Shown: in pieces, positions 1 to 8,774 of the stretch
Layout of the letters: every line of letters begins with the position of its first letter
Numbering within the stretch: position 1 is the stretch's first letter
NCBI RefSeq assembly: GCF_000739935.1
Contig: NZ_BBJU01000014.1
Span: forward strand, 244,090 to 308,089
Direction: 5' to 3'
Source: Agrobacterium rubi TR3 = NBRC 13261
Lineage (GTDB): Bacteria; Pseudomonadota; Alphaproteobacteria; Rhizobiales; Rhizobiaceae
DNA length: 64,000 bases
Position numbers and translations under genes: made by a program
The notes under the pieces: model-generated
The model's input: the letters and a program-made list of their open reading frames with translations, nothing else
What the model was told of the DNA's origin: nothing
Database searches by the model: none

Positions 1-306
1 ACCAACATCCAGCGCCCTGCCCCCGACCGAGATCGTTTCCAGCGCCTGGAATTTCTTGGGCGCGAGATCGACATATTGTCGCTTCACACGGCGCTCAGGC
101 GTTTCGTCACGCCCGTTGATGTCGCGCATTTCCTGATAATCGATGATTTCAGATGCGCCATTGTCGCCGGTGGACAACACCGTCTGGCTGGAAAACAGCT
201 CGTCCTTGAAGGGTTTCAGCGGTCCGCTGGCGCTTTGGGCCGAGGCTGGCACGATCGCAACAGACAGGCAAAAAAGAGTACAAAAGGTGAAGATAGCTGT
301 GGACAT
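1..306 (-). CDS. Secreted protein, N-terminal part only (gene runs off the window)
   Basis: An open frame of 102 codons reads from an ATG at 306 down to base 1 without a stop, so only the N-terminus is present. The first ~24 residues look like a Sec signal peptide: a short hydrophobic run (IFTFCTLFCLSVAIV) followed by an Ala-Ser-Ala-Gln cleavage-like site. The mature part contains the segments LKPFKDELFS, EIIDYQEMRDINGRDE and PERRVKRQYVDL, and no catalytic motif is reached. The gene is divergent from parE, with 173 bases between the two starts. From memory, similar rhizobial proteins at this position are annotated as alpha/beta hydrolases, but nothing visible here proves that, so function is left open. 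Confidence 0.6.
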   Translation of the reverse strand, partial: MSTAIFTFCTLFCLSVAIVPASAQSASGPLKPFKDELFSSQTVLSTGDNGASEIIDYQEMRDINGRDETPERRVKRQYVDLAPKKFQALETISVGGRALDVG

Positions 307-479
307 GCCTTGAGGAACCCATTCAATTCGGCCACAACACTTGCCATTCGGGCGAGCGCGGCGCAATCCTTGGACGACGCGAAAACCGATCATCCGTGCT
401 TGAGTAGCAAATATGCGTTGCCATCAGCGGCAAATCATAAACCTGCTCGCATGGCCAAATTCTGATTGAACTGGGCACA

Positions 480-2546
480 ATGGACGATAGCAACGATCTC
501 TTTTCAAGCCAACCCGCACCGAAGCCACAGGAGCCAGAGTCTGCTGTAGCAAAACCTGCGCCCGTGGTGAAAGCTGCTGCCAGCGCGCCGAAGCCTGCGG
601 CGGTAACAACCTCGTCCGAGCAAGAATATGGAGCGTCGTCCATCCGCGTGCTGGAGGGGCTGGAGCCCGTGCGCATGCGCCCCGGCATGTATATTGGCGG
701 CACGGATGAAAAGGCTCTGCACCATCTGTTTGCCGAAGTCATCGACAACTCCATGGACGAAGCCGTCGCGGGCCACGCCAATTTCATCGAAGTGCATCTG
801 GACGCGGAAGGCTTTCTGACCGTTAGCGACAATGGTCGCGGTATACCCGTGGAAAACCATCCGCAAGTGCCGGGCAAGTCCACGCTCGAAGTCATCATGA
901 CCAAGCTGCATGCGGGCGGCAAGTTCGACGGCAAGGCCTATGAAACGTCTGGAGGTCTGCACGGCGTCGGCGTGTCCGTGGTCAATGCGCTTTCGGACCT
1001 GCTGGAAGTGGAAGTCGCGCGCAATCGCAAGCTCTACCGCCAGCGCTTTTCGCGCGGCGTGCCCATGGGCGGGCTTGAAGAGCTTGGCGATGTGCACAAT
1101 CGTCGCGGCACCCGCGTGCGTTTCCATCCCGATCCGCAAATCTTCGGCGACCACGCAAAGTTCGAACCAGCCCGCATCTTCCGCATGGCGCGCTCGAAAG
1201 CCTATCTCTTCGGCGGCGTCGAGATCCGCTGGAGCTGCGATCCCGGCATGGTGGCACCGGATGGTGACATTCCTGAAAAGGCAGTCTTCCACTTCCCCGG
1301 CGGCCTGAAGGATTATCTGGCGGCAACGCTTGGCAAGGAATTCACCGTTACGCGCGAAATCTTCTCCGGCAAGACGGAAAAGACCGGCGGTCATGGTGCG
1401 ATGGAATGGGCTGTGACGTGGTATGGCGGCGATGCGCAACTGCATTCCTATTGCAACACCATTCCGACGCCGGAAGGCGGCACGCACGAGGCAGGGCTAC
1501 GCATCGCGCTGACCAAGGGTCTCAAAAACTACGCCGAGTTGACGCAGAACAAGCGCGCCCGCGAAATCACCACCGATGACGTGATGATTTCGGCTGTTGG
1601 CATGCTGTCCGTCTTCATTCGCGAGCCGGAATTCGTCGGCCAGACCAAGGACAAGCTGGCGACAGTGGAAGCCCAGCGCATCGTTGAGAACGCGCTGCGT
1701 GATCCGTTCGACCATTACCTCGCCGGGAACCCGAACGAAGCAGCGAAGCTGCTCGACTGGGTTATCGAGCGCTGCGAAGAACGCCTTCGTCGCCGCAAGG
1801 AAAAGGAAGTCAATCGCAAGACCGCCGTTCGCAAGCTGCGCCTGCCCGGCAAGCTGGCGGATTGCTCGCAGAACACGGCTGAGGGCGCCGAACTGTTCAT
1901 CGTCGAAGGTGATTCGGCTGGCGGTTCTGCCAAGCAGGCGCGCAACCGTGCCAATCAGGCCATTCTACCGCTGCGAGGCAAGATCCTCAACGTCGGCAGC
2001 GCCAGCCGCGAAAAGCTCTCTGCCAACCAGCAGATCGCCGATCTCATTCAGGCGCTGGGTTGCGGCACGCGCACCAAGTATCGCGATGAGGATTTGCGTT
2101 ATGAGCGCATCGTCATCATGACCGATGCCGATGTCGATGGCGCGCATATCGCCTCCCTGCTGATTACCTTCTTCTATCAGGAAATGCCCGAACTCATCCG
2201 CGGCAGCCACCTCTATCTGGCCGTGCCGCCGCTCTACGTCATCCGTCAGGGTGCGAAGACAGTCTACGCCCGCGACGACGCGCACCGTGCCGAGTTGATG
2301 GAAACCGTCTTCAAAGGCAAGAAGGTCGAAATCGGACGCTTCAAAGGCCTCGGCGAAATGATGCCAGCTCAGTTGAAAGAAACGACCATGGACCCCTCCA
2401 AGCGTACGTTGCTGCGCGTGGAAATCGATGACGTGGATTTCGAGGGCACCCGCGAAGCGGTTGACAACCTGATGGGCACGAAACCTGAGGCGCGCTTCCG
2501 GTTCATTCAGGATCGGTCTGCGTTTGCGGAGAATTTGGATATTTGA
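480..2546 (+). CDS. parE: DNA topoisomerase IV subunit B (ParE)
   Basis: ATPase subunit of topoisomerase IV, which pairs with ParC to decatenate daughter chromosomes. The 688-residue product has an Ala/Pro-rich N-terminal extension of about 50 residues. The GHKL ATPase domain follows: the Mg-binding Asn lies in EVIDNSMDEA near residue 90, DNGRGIP near 117, and a GLHGVGVSVVNAL lid motif. The TOPRIM domain has EGDSAGGSA near 476 and DADVDGAHIASL near 548. GRFKGLGEM sits in the C-terminal part. GyrB is the main alternative. ParE is preferred because the protein is about 690 residues and lacks the roughly 165-residue insert of many GyrBs. No clear Shine-Dalgarno precedes the chosen ATG. Confidence 0.93.
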   Translation: MDDSNDLFSSQPAPKPQEPESAVAKPAPVVKAAASAPKPAAVTTSSEQEYGASSIRVLEGLEPVRMRPGMYIGGTDEKALHHLFAEVIDNSMDEAVAGHANFIEVHLDAEGFLTVSDNGRGIPVENHPQVPGKSTLEVIMTKLHAGGKFDGKAYETSGGLHGVGVSVVNALSDLLEVEVARNRKLYRQRFSRGVPMGGLEELGDVHNRRGTRVRFHPDPQIFGDHAKFEPARIFRMARSKAYLFGGVEIRWSCDPGMVAPDGDIPEKAVFHFPGGLKDYLAATLGKEFTVTREIFSGKTEKTGGHGAMEWAVTWYGGDAQLHSYCNTIPTPEGGTHEAGLRIALTKGLKNYAELTQNKRAREITTDDVMISAVGMLSVFIREPEFVGQTKDKLATVEAQRIVENALRDPFDHYLAGNPNEAAKLLDWVIERCEERLRRRKEKEVNRKTAVRKLRLPGKLADCSQNTAEGAELFIVEGDSAGGSAKQARNRANQAILPLRGKILNVGSASREKLSANQQIADLIQALGCGTRTKYRDEDLRYERIVIMTDADVDGAHIASLLITFFYQEMPELIRGSHLYLAVPPLYVIRQGAKTVYARDDAHRAELMETVFKGKKVEIGRFKGLGEMMPAQLKETTMDPSKRTLLRVEIDDVDFEGTREAVDNLMGTKPEARFRFIQDRSAFAENLDI

Positions 2547-2603
2547 AGCCAAAGACGTGTCTTATGATCGGCATTAGTCTTCTGCTCCGCGACTTCGTCT
2601 CGC

Positions 2604-2720
2604 CCTCATTCCTGTGCTTGTCACAGGAATCCAGTCAGCCCAAGTCCTTGGGCTGAGATGAGTCTTTTCGCCGCGCAGACGCGCGACGACTGGATTCCTG
2701 TGACAAGCACAGGAATGAGG
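2604..2720. repeat. RIME-like palindromic intergenic element, copy A (perfect 33-bp arms)
   Basis: Bases 2604-2636 and 2688-2720 are exact reverse complements (33 bp). Each arm is itself a hairpin built from CCTGTG and CACAGG. The 51-base centre holds a smaller hairpin (AGCCCAAG at 2637-2644, CTTGGGCT at 2647-2654) and the core AGTCTTTT followed by GCAGAC. The same arm-core-arm plan recurs at 24860, 31135 and 38869. Size and structure resemble the RIME-type intergenic elements known from Rhizobiaceae; the family name is inference. It lies 57 bases after parE and could end its transcription. Confidence 0.85.
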
Positions 2721-2822
2721 AGAACTTTTAGGTCGCGGCGCAAATTTTGCGTTACCGATGACACAAGGCCACATTGCTCGACGTTTTCCGCAATGATAGT
2801 GTCTGCAAGTTAAATCCACCAT

Positions 2823-2836
2823 TGGTAGTGCTACCA
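2823..2836. promoter_or_regulatory. Operator-like palindrome before the antitoxin remnant
   Basis: TGGTAG and CTACCA form an inverted repeat with a 2-base centre, ending 2 bases before the ATG at 2839. Short palindromes over the start are typical of autoregulated antitoxin genes. No Shine-Dalgarno is visible in the same stretch. The operator role is inference. Confidence 0.45.
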
Positions 2837-2838
2837 TT

Positions 2839-3086
2839 ATGCCAAACAAAACAGTCATTGACGCTGACAACCCGGAATGGACAGACAAAGATTTCGGGCG
2901 CGCAAAACCCGCCTCACATTTGCCAGCCGATGTTGCTGCCTTTTTCCCGAAAATCCGTGGCCTGCAAAAGACGCCAACGAACGTAGCTCTTTCCTGAGCC
3001 TGGAAGTCGTGGAACACTACAAGGCAACTGGGCCCGGCTGGCAGGCACGCATTGACGAAGTGCTGAAGAAAGCCGCCGGTCTCTGA
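2839..3086 (+). pseudogene. BrnA-type antitoxin remnant, broken by a one-base frameshift
   Basis: The first frame (2839-2997) encodes a 52-residue N-terminal part beginning MPNKTVIDADNPEWTDKDF and stops at 2995-2997. A second frame, shifted by one base near 2990-2996, carries the expected C-terminus (LSLEVVEHYKATGPGWQARI, then DEVLKKAAGL) and ends at 3086. Joined, they match the plan of BrnA (DUF4415) antitoxins: a DNPEWTD-DF N-terminal motif, then a ribbon-helix-helix ending in GPGWQARI. One missing base in the TTTCC run would explain the break. No BrnT toxin gene is seen upstream, where the palindromic element sits. Either a decayed orphan antitoxin or a sequencing error; a short N-terminal product could still be made. 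Confidence 0.65.
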
Positions 3087-3244
3087 TCCAACTCAAGCTG
3101 CCATCTCGAATATCGGTCGGCACATAGCCGATATGCGCAACCACATTCGATTTTTTGCCGTTCATGGCTGGAAATCATTTGCCACCATGTTATCTAAGAA
3201 CAAACGAAGCAGCGGCCTTGAACCGCGTGTGAAAGGAAATGGCC

Positions 3245-3577
3245 ATGAGCGGCATTCACGACATGATCGACGGCGAAGTGAAGGGTAACGATATCGTTCT
3301 CTTCCTCAAGGGCACACCGCAGTTTCCGCAGTGTGGTTTTTCCGGGCAGGTCGTACAGATTCTCGACTACCTGGGTGTGGAATATAAGGGTATCAACGTT
3401 CTTGCGGATGCCGATCTGCGCCAGGGTATCAAGGATTACTCCAACTGGCCGACCATTCCTCAGCTCTACATCAAGGGCGAGTTTCTCGGCGGCTGCGACA
3501 TCGTGAGAGAGATGTTCCAGTCGGGCGAGCTTCAGGAACAACTTCAGGAACAGGGTATCAGCGTCCGCGCGGCGTGA
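3245..3577 (+). CDS. grxD: Monothiol glutaredoxin, Grx4 family
   Basis: Small (110-residue) monothiol glutaredoxin expected to bind and deliver [2Fe-2S] clusters together with glutathione. The CGFS active-site signature lies in PQCGFS, followed by the Grx4 motifs [22 protein letters not shown] 3245 is preferred over ATG 3239 because the AAGGAA ribosome site (about 3233-3238) abuts 3239 but sits about 6 bases from 3245. In many alphaproteobacteria bolA precedes this gene; no bolA is seen here. Two hairpins follow it. Confidence 0.93.
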   Translation: MSGIHDMIDGEVKGNDIVLFLKGTPQFPQCGFSGQVVQILDYLGVEYKGINVLADADLRQGIKDYSNWPTIPQLYIKGEFLGGCDIVREMFQSGELQEQLQEQGISVRAA

Positions 3578-3581
3578 TTCC

Positions 3582-3599
3582 GGCCGGGACGCCCCGGCC
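3582..3599 (+). terminator. GC-rich hairpin just after grxD
   Basis: GGCCGGG (3582-3588) pairs with CCCGGCC (3593-3599) across a 4-base loop. It is followed by CCCCTACTTTT, so the U-tract is poor. Probably part of a double terminator with the hairpin at 3624. Confidence 0.5.
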
Positions 3600-3623
3600 C
3601 CCCTACTTTTAAAAACTTGTCTA

Positions 3624-3656
3624 GGCGTTGCCCCAAGCAACGCCTTTGCCGTTCTT
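3624..3656 (+). terminator. Rho-independent terminator after grxD
   Basis: GGCGTTGC (3624-3631) pairs with GCAACGCC (3637-3644) around CCCAA. T-rich sequence (TTTGCCGTTCTTTT) follows. Its position also argues against starting the next gene upstream of it. Confidence 0.7.
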
Positions 3657-3670
3657 TTGGGACAAATTCT

Positions 3671-4909
3671 GTGACACATCCTTCACAATCGGAATCGACG
3701 CGCGCCGTCGCCATGGGGCGGACGGAATTCATCGCGCTGGCAGCAGCGCTGATGGCGCTGAATGCACTGGCTATCGACATCATGTTGCCGGGCCTGCAGG
3801 AAATCGGCGCTTCGCTGGGTGTCGATAACGAAAACCATCGCCAATATGTCATCTCGGCCTATCTGATTGGCTTTGGCATTTCGCAACTCTTCTACGGCCC
3901 GATTGCAGACCGCTTCGGACGCCGCAAACCCATGCTGTTCGGTCTGGGCATCTACATCATCTCGTCCATTGCCGTTATCTTCGTGCCGTCGTTCGCGGGA
4001 CTTCTCGTTTTGCGTTTCATTCAGGGCATCGGCTCTGCGGCCACGCGCGTCATCACCATCTCCATCGTCCGCGATATCTACGGCGGCAGGCAGATGGCAG
4101 AAGTCATGTCGCTGATCATGATGGTCTTCATGGTCGTTCCCGTGATAGCGCCCGGCACGGGACAGATCGTGCTGTTCTTCGGTGACTGGCACCTGATTTT
4201 CGGCTTCATGGCCGGTATCGCTGCTATCGTCACTGTCTGGATGTACTTGCGCCTGCCGGAAACGCTGCATGCCGAAGACGTGCGGCCCCTCACCGTTTCA
4301 TCCGTTCTGGCGGGCTTCAAGATCGTTCTGACCAACCGGGTGGCGCTTTGCTACACGATTGCGAGCACGATCATCTTCGGCGCGCTGTTCGGTTTCATCA
4401 ATTCGGCAGAGCAGGTCTATAAGGGCATTTACGGGCTGGGCCCATGGTTTGCGGCGGCCTTTGCGGGCGTGGCGCTGTCGTCGTTCCTCAACTCCCGTCT
4501 CGTTGGGCGCTTCGGCATGAGAAAGCTGTCGCACGGCTCGCTGATCGGATTTATTTGCATCACCCTCGTCTGGCTTGTGCTGCAAATCGTTGGCCCGCAA
4601 CCCATGCCATTCTTCCTGTTCATTCTGATGTTCGCGCTGGCGATGTTCCAGTTCGGCCTGATCGGTTCGAACTTCAACTCGCTGGCCATGGAGCCGCTCG
4701 GCCACGTGGCGGGCACGGCGTCATCGGTCATTGGCTTCATGAGCACGATTGGCGGTTCGCTGATCGGCGCGGCGATTGGTCAGGCTTTCAACGGAACGGC
4801 CCTGCCCATGGTGGCAGGCTTCTTTGTGGTCTCGGTCCTCGGCCTCGTCTTCGTACTGATCGGTGAAAAGGGCGTGCTGTTTCAGCCGCAGAACAAGCCC
4901 CCACACTGA
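3671..4909 (+). CDS. Bcr/CflA-family MFS drug exporter
   Basis: Inner-membrane major-facilitator transporter of about 412 residues with about 12 hydrophobic segments. The N-terminal helix has ALNALAIDIMLPGLQEIG, and loop 2-3 has the MFS motif YGPIADRFGRRKPML, both typical of Bcr/CflA proton-driven exporters. Helix 5 includes VVPVIAPGTGQ. The frame stays open upstream to 3617, but that part lies in the terminator of grxD. GTG 3671, with GGGA about 10 bases before, is therefore preferred; ATG 3713 is an alternative. The substrate cannot be read from the sequence. A second Bcr/CflA paralogue is at 19025. Confidence 0.85.
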   Translation: MTHPSQSESTRAVAMGRTEFIALAAALMALNALAIDIMLPGLQEIGASLGVDNENHRQYVISAYLIGFGISQLFYGPIADRFGRRKPMLFGLGIYIISSIAVIFVPSFAGLLVLRFIQGIGSAATRVITISIVRDIYGGRQMAEVMSLIMMVFMVVPVIAPGTGQIVLFFGDWHLIFGFMAGIAAIVTVWMYLRLPETLHAEDVRPLTVSSVLAGFKIVLTNRVALCYTIASTIIFGALFGFINSAEQVYKGIYGLGPWFAAAFAGVALSSFLNSRLVGRFGMRKLSHGSLIGFICITLVWLVLQIVGPQPMPFFLFILMFALAMFQFGLIGSNFNSLAMEPLGHVAGTASSVIGFMSTIGGSLIGAAIGQAFNGTALPMVAGFFVVSVLGLVFVLIGEKGVLFQPQNKPPH

Positions 4910-4929
4910 TTTCCAACTGTCGATAACAC

Positions 4930-4961
4930 AAAAGGCGCGGATGGTGACACCCGCGCCTTTT
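4930..4961. terminator. Bidirectional terminator between convergent genes
   Basis: AAAAGGCGCGG (4930-4940) pairs with CCGCGCCTTTT (4951-4961) around a 10-base loop, with A and T tails on either side. It serves the MFS gene (plus) and the monophosphatase gene (minus). Confidence 0.85.
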
Positions 4962-4981
4962 GCATTTGATGATGTAAGAAT

Positions 4982-5806
4982 TCAGACCGTGAATATCTTT
5001 TCGCGCAGCAGGGTCCACGTTTCCTTGTCGGGCGCAAGCAGCAGGCCACCGCTGACATGGCTCGGCAGATAAGGCGAACCATCAAAGCGCGCCGCGTAAG
5101 CACCGGCTTCCTGCGAGATCAGCGTGCCTGCAAGGTGGTCCCATGGCATCAGCTTGTTGTACATGAGGAAGTGCATGTGCCCGCCCGCGAAGATGCGGTA
5201 TTCGTGCGCGGCGCAGCGGTAGCTGGTGAACAGGCGCACATCGGCCAGATTGCTCAACAGTGTGCGGCGAACCTCGCCGTCGAAATAGCCTGTGTTGGCG
5301 ATGCCGATCATCTGCGAAAGCTCGGGGGCCGGAACAACATTCATCTGCGACTGCGAGCCGTCGGCGCTGCACATCCATGCGCCGGAGCCTTTTTCGGCGA
5401 TGGTCCAGTCATTGCCGAGCGGATCGTAGATGATGCCCGCAACCGTCTCGCCCTTCGAGATGACGCTGAGCATAACGCCGAATAGCGGCAGTCCGGCTGC
5501 GAAGTTGAAGGTGCCGTCGATGGGGTCCACCACCACGGCCAGATCTGCATCGCCAAGCTTGGTCAGCAGTTCGGGATCACTGGCAACCGCTTCTTCGCCG
5601 ATAAACAGGGCATCCGGCATGAATTCGGCAACGCGGGCACGGATCAGGCGCTCTGCCGCCTCATCCGCTTCCGTCACAAGGTCGATGGCTTCCGTTTTCA
5701 CCCGCACATCGTCTTCGCCCAGATTGCGAAACCTTGGCATGATTTCCACGGCGGCTGCTTCCTGCAGCGCGTTGGCGAGAGATGCGATTTCGAGTTCAAC
5801 GGTCAT
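4982..5806 (-). CDS. Inositol monophosphatase family protein (downstream paralogue)
   Basis: A 274-residue member of the Mg-dependent IMPase/CysQ phosphatase superfamily. Metal-site motifs are present in order: GEEA (70-73), DPIDGTFNF (94-102) and PWDHLAG (221-227). The family acts on myo-inositol-1-phosphate, histidinol-phosphate or PAP. The sequence does not settle which substrate applies. It lies 24 bases downstream of a paralogue with the same NEIMPRFRNL-like N-terminus, so the two are probably co-transcribed and arose by tandem duplication. The terminator at 4930-4961 ends the unit. Confidence 0.88.
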   Translation of the reverse strand: MTVELEIASLANALQEAAAVEIMPRFRNLGEDDVRVKTEAIDLVTEADEAAERLIRARVAEFMPDALFIGEEAVASDPELLTKLGDADLAVVVDPIDGTFNFAAGLPLFGVMLSVISKGETVAGIIYDPLGNDWTIAEKGSGAWMCSADGSQSQMNVVPAPELSQMIGIANTGYFDGEVRRTLLSNLADVRLFTSYRCAAHEYRIFAGGHMHFLMYNKLMPWDHLAGTLISQEAGAYAARFDGSPYLPSHVSGGLLLAPDKETWTLLREKIFTV

Positions 5807-5830
5807 ATCAATTCCTTTTTGCGTGTCTAA

Positions 5831-6658
5831 TCAAAGGCCGACGATTTCGCCGCGAAGCATTTTCCAGCTTTCCTTGTCCGGTGCGGACAGAATACCGCCG
5901 GTCAGGTCACCGGGGCGGTAGGGTGTGCCGTCGAATTTTGCGGTGTGGCCGCCCGCTTCCTGATGCGCCAGCACGCCAGCCAGATGGTCCCACGGCATCA
6001 GCTTTTCATGGCCAATGAAATGCAGCTTGCCGGTGGTGACGAGCCAGTATTCATGGGCCGAACAGTTCAGCGAAAGGGCCATCTTCGCCTTCGTCATGTT
6101 GGCCGCGATAACAGGGCGGCGCTCTTCGAAGCTGTGGCCCCAGGAGAAGATGCCGACCATTTCGGACAGCGAAACACTCTGCGCGACCCGCAACTTGGCA
6201 TCGCTGCCGTTCTTGCGTTTCAGCGTCGCCCCTGCCCCTTTGACGGCAACAATCGTGTCGCCCATGACGGGGTCATGAATGATGCCCGCGACCGTCTCGC
6301 CTTTGACAGTCACGGCAAGCAGCGTTCCGAAGGCGGGAAATCCTGAGGCGTAGTTGAATGTGCCATCGACGGGATCGATCACGAAAGCGAGGTCCGCACT
6401 GGTCAGCGCCGGAATGACGGAATGGTCAGCGTCATAGGTCTCTTCGCCAACGATATGGGCTTTGGGAAAACGTGAGAGCAAAGCGGCGGTGATGCGCTTT
6501 TCCGCCAGAACATCGGCCTCGGTCACGAGGTCGACAACCGAGGTCTTCTGGGAAATATCGGAGGCGCTGAGATTGCGAAAGCGGGGCATGATCTCGTTGA
6601 CGCCAGCATCTGCAACGGTCGAAATCAGGAAATCTAGATCGGTATCTGAAAGTGTCAT
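5831..6658 (-). CDS. Inositol monophosphatase family protein (upstream paralogue)
   Basis: A 275-residue IMPase-family phosphatase. Motifs: GEET (71-74), DPVDGTFNY (95-103) and a C-terminal PWDHLAGVLAHQEAGG. It shares MPRFRNL near residue 25, KT-(S/E)-V/A-DLVTEAD near residue 40 and the WDHLAG region with the next gene downstream. That extends across the whole protein and indicates a tandem duplicate. Metal ligands appear intact in both copies, so neither looks dead. It is 48 bases downstream of ttcA on the same strand. Substrate unknown: inositol phosphate, histidinol phosphate and PAP remain possible. Confidence 0.88.
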   Translation of the reverse strand: MTLSDTDLDFLISTVADAGVNEIMPRFRNLSASDISQKTSVVDLVTEADVLAEKRITAALLSRFPKAHIVGEETYDADHSVIPALTSADLAFVIDPVDGTFNYASGFPAFGTLLAVTVKGETVAGIIHDPVMGDTIVAVKGAGATLKRKNGSDAKLRVAQSVSLSEMVGIFSWGHSFEERRPVIAANMTKAKMALSLNCSAHEYWLVTTGKLHFIGHEKLMPWDHLAGVLAHQEAGGHTAKFDGTPYRPGDLTGGILSAPDKESWKMLRGEIVGL

Positions 6659-6706
6659 GAAGGTTCTTCTAAAAGATGGGAGAGAAAGCCTCCACGCTCT
6701 AAGCTC

Positions 6707-7585
6707 CTAGCATGACGGATCGGTGACAGTCAGGCCTGCGAAATCGAAGAGCTTGGTATCAAGAAGATGAGACGGGTTAACGTGCGCCATGGCGCGCAGC
6801 ATCACATCCTTGCGGCCCGGCATTTTCCGCTCCATGTCCGCCAGCATATCCTTCATGGCATTGCGCTGAAGGCCGTCCTGCGAACCGCAGAGATCGCAGG
6901 GAATGATGGGGAAATCCATCGCGGTCGCGAACTTCGACATGTCCTCCTCGGCGCAATAGGCCAAGGGACGCAGCACCATCAGGTCGCCTTCGTCATTCAT
7001 CAGCTTGGCTGGCATCGCAGCCAGGCGTCCGCCGTGGAAGAGGTTCATGAAGAAGGTTTCGAGAATGTCCTCGCGGTGGTGACCGAGCACCAGCGCATCG
7101 CAGCCTTCTTCACGGGCGATGCGGTAGAGATTGCCGCGCCGCAGCCGCGAACAGAGCGAGCAATAGGTGCCGCCAGCGGGGACTTTTTCCTTCACGATCG
7201 AATAGGTGTCGCGATATTCGATACGGTGCGGCATGCCTATCCTGGTCAGATATTCCGGCAGAATGTGCTTGGGGAAATTCGGCTGGCCCTGATCGAGATT
7301 GCAGGCGATCAGGTCAACCGGCAGCAGGCCGCGCCACTTGAGGTCCATCAGCAGTGCCAGCAGGCCGTAGCTGTCCTTGCCGCCGGACAGCCCTACGAGC
7401 CAGCGCTTCTGGCCGTTCAGCATGCCGAAATCATCGAAGGCCTGACGCACATTGCGCAACAGCCGCTTGCGCAGCTTGTTGAACGAGACCGAACCGGGCG
7501 CGTTGGCAAACAGGGGATGCGCGCCACCCTGCCCTTCGGGCTCCACGCCTTCGGGCATGTCATCGATATCTGCGGAAATGGTCAT
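6707..7585 (-). CDS. ttcA: tRNA 2-thiocytidine biosynthesis protein TtcA
   Basis: ATP- and [4Fe-4S]-dependent enzyme that thiolates cytidine 32 of some tRNAs. The PP-loop ATP-pyrophosphatase motif SGGKDSYG is at residues 67-74. The CSLC pair is at 142-145, and a later PCDLCGSQ provides further cysteines. [19 protein letters not shown] is a TtcA hallmark. ATG 7585 is chosen, giving 292 residues; upstream extensions of the frame would run into the end of glsA. The N-terminal ~30 residues are acidic and Gly-rich, apparently a linker. glsA lies 67 bases upstream on the same strand. Confidence 0.9.
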   Translation of the reverse strand: MTISADIDDMPEGVEPEGQGGAHPLFANAPGSVSFNKLRKRLLRNVRQAFDDFGMLNGQKRWLVGLSGGKDSYGLLALLMDLKWRGLLPVDLIACNLDQGQPNFPKHILPEYLTRIGMPHRIEYRDTYSIVKEKVPAGGTYCSLCSRLRRGNLYRIAREEGCDALVLGHHREDILETFFMNLFHGGRLAAMPAKLMNDEGDLMVLRPLAYCAEEDMSKFATAMDFPIIPCDLCGSQDGLQRNAMKDMLADMERKMPGRKDVMLRAMAHVNPSHLLDTKLFDFAGLTVTDPSC

Positions 7586-7652
7586 GGCAATCTCGTTTGT
7601 TCCCGACGCAACAGCGTCCGGTATCAGGGAATGCCCGCATATGCCTTGAAGA

Positions 7653-8582
7653 TCAAGCCCCGAATACGGACCAGCCCATTTCATTGGCCAGCATTTCCAG
7701 CGCATCGGAGCCAAGCGCAGAGTTGCCGACCTCGTTCAAACCGGGAGACCAGACAGCGATGGATGCCTTGCCCGGTGCCACCACCAGAATGCCGCCGCCC
7801 ACGCCGCTCTTGCCCGGCAGACCGACGTGATAGGCGAAATCGCCAGAGCCGTCATAATGTCCGCAGGTCAACATCAGCGCATTGATACGGCGCGCGCGTT
7901 TTTCCGAAACCACGGAATGGCCGGTAATCGGGTTACGGCCACGGTTTGCCAGAAACAGCCCTGCCCGCGCCAGTTGAACGCAGTTCATGGAAATGGCGCA
8001 CTGGTGAAAATAGACGCCCAGCGTGTGGTCGACGGGGTGGTGCAGATTGCCGAAGCTGCTCATGAAATTGGCCAGCGCAAAATTTCTGTAGCCACTCGTT
8101 TGCTCGGACTTCGCCACGGAATTGTCGATGGAGATCGTATCGTCATCGGCGAGATAGCGGATGAAACGCAGCAGTTCACCGATCGCCTCTCGCGGCTGGT
8201 GACCAGCCAGCACCATGTCGGTGATGACGATCGCACCGGCGTTGACGAAGGGATTGCGCGGAATCCCCGCTTCGCGCTCCAACTGCACGATGGAATTGAA
8301 GGCCGAACCGGATGGTTCACGGCCCACTCGCCTCCAGACGCTCTCGCCGGTCTTGCCGAGCGCCAGCGTGAGCATGAAAACCTTGGAAATACTCTGGATA
8401 GAAAACGGCGTCCGCGCATCGCCAGCCACGAAGGTTTCGCCTTCAACGGTGGTAACGGCAATGCCGAATTGTTTCGGATCGACCTTGGCAAGCTGCGGAA
8501 TATAGTCGGCAACCTTGCCCTCACCCAGACGCGGCTGCATTTTTTCGCAGATGGAATCGATGACCGCCTGAATGTCCTGCAT
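7653..8582 (-). CDS. glsA: Glutaminase A, serine-dependent
   Basis: Hydrolyses L-glutamine to glutamate and ammonia in the cytoplasm. It belongs to the beta-lactamase-fold glutaminases. The catalytic S-x-x-K lies in SIQSISKVF (Ser64, Lys67 by my count). Family motifs [18 protein letters not shown] and the C-terminal [23 protein letters not shown] are all present. The 309-residue length is normal. ATG 8582 follows GGGCAGGG at good spacing; a longer frame exists to 8627 but lacks a ribosome site. A palindromic element lies just upstream. Confidence 0.93.
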   Translation of the reverse strand: MQDIQAVIDSICEKMQPRLGEGKVADYIPQLAKVDPKQFGIAVTTVEGETFVAGDARTPFSIQSISKVFMLTLALGKTGESVWRRVGREPSGSAFNSIVQLEREAGIPRNPFVNAGAIVITDMVLAGHQPREAIGELLRFIRYLADDDTISIDNSVAKSEQTSGYRNFALANFMSSFGNLHHPVDHTLGVYFHQCAISMNCVQLARAGLFLANRGRNPITGHSVVSEKRARRINALMLTCGHYDGSGDFAYHVGLPGKSGVGGGILVVAPGKASIAVWSPGLNEVGNSALGSDALEMLANEMGWSVFGA

Positions 8583-8641
8583 GCCCTGCCCACTTAAAGA
8601 AAAAGCGCCATGACGACGATGGCGCACTTAACCTCAACTTT

Positions 8642-8720
8642 ATCCTCGGGCTTTTCCCGAGGATTAACCCACCCAACATCCAGCGTGGTCAGTTCCTCGG
8701 GACAAGCCCGAGGATGACGG
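8642..8720. repeat. Palindromic intergenic repeat, short variant (copy B)
   Basis: Two hairpins made of the same sequence: ATCCTCGGG/CCCGAGGAT at 8642-8664 and TCCTCGGG/CCCGAGGA at 8694-8715, the second followed by TGACGG. The terminal GATGACGG resembles the outer ends of copies C and D. The internal AGTCTTTT core is absent. Lies between glsA and the L,D-transpeptidase gene. Confidence 0.65.
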
Positions 8721-8774
8721 AGGAGAGGTTTGCGGTCTTGTCGCGAGCATTCGCGACGAACAAACCAAACGCCG

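Noticed and set aside
504..1487. Long minus-strand open frame opposite parE
   Set aside because: Antisense to the conserved ATPase domain of parE; residues match no family and GC-rich codon structure explains it.
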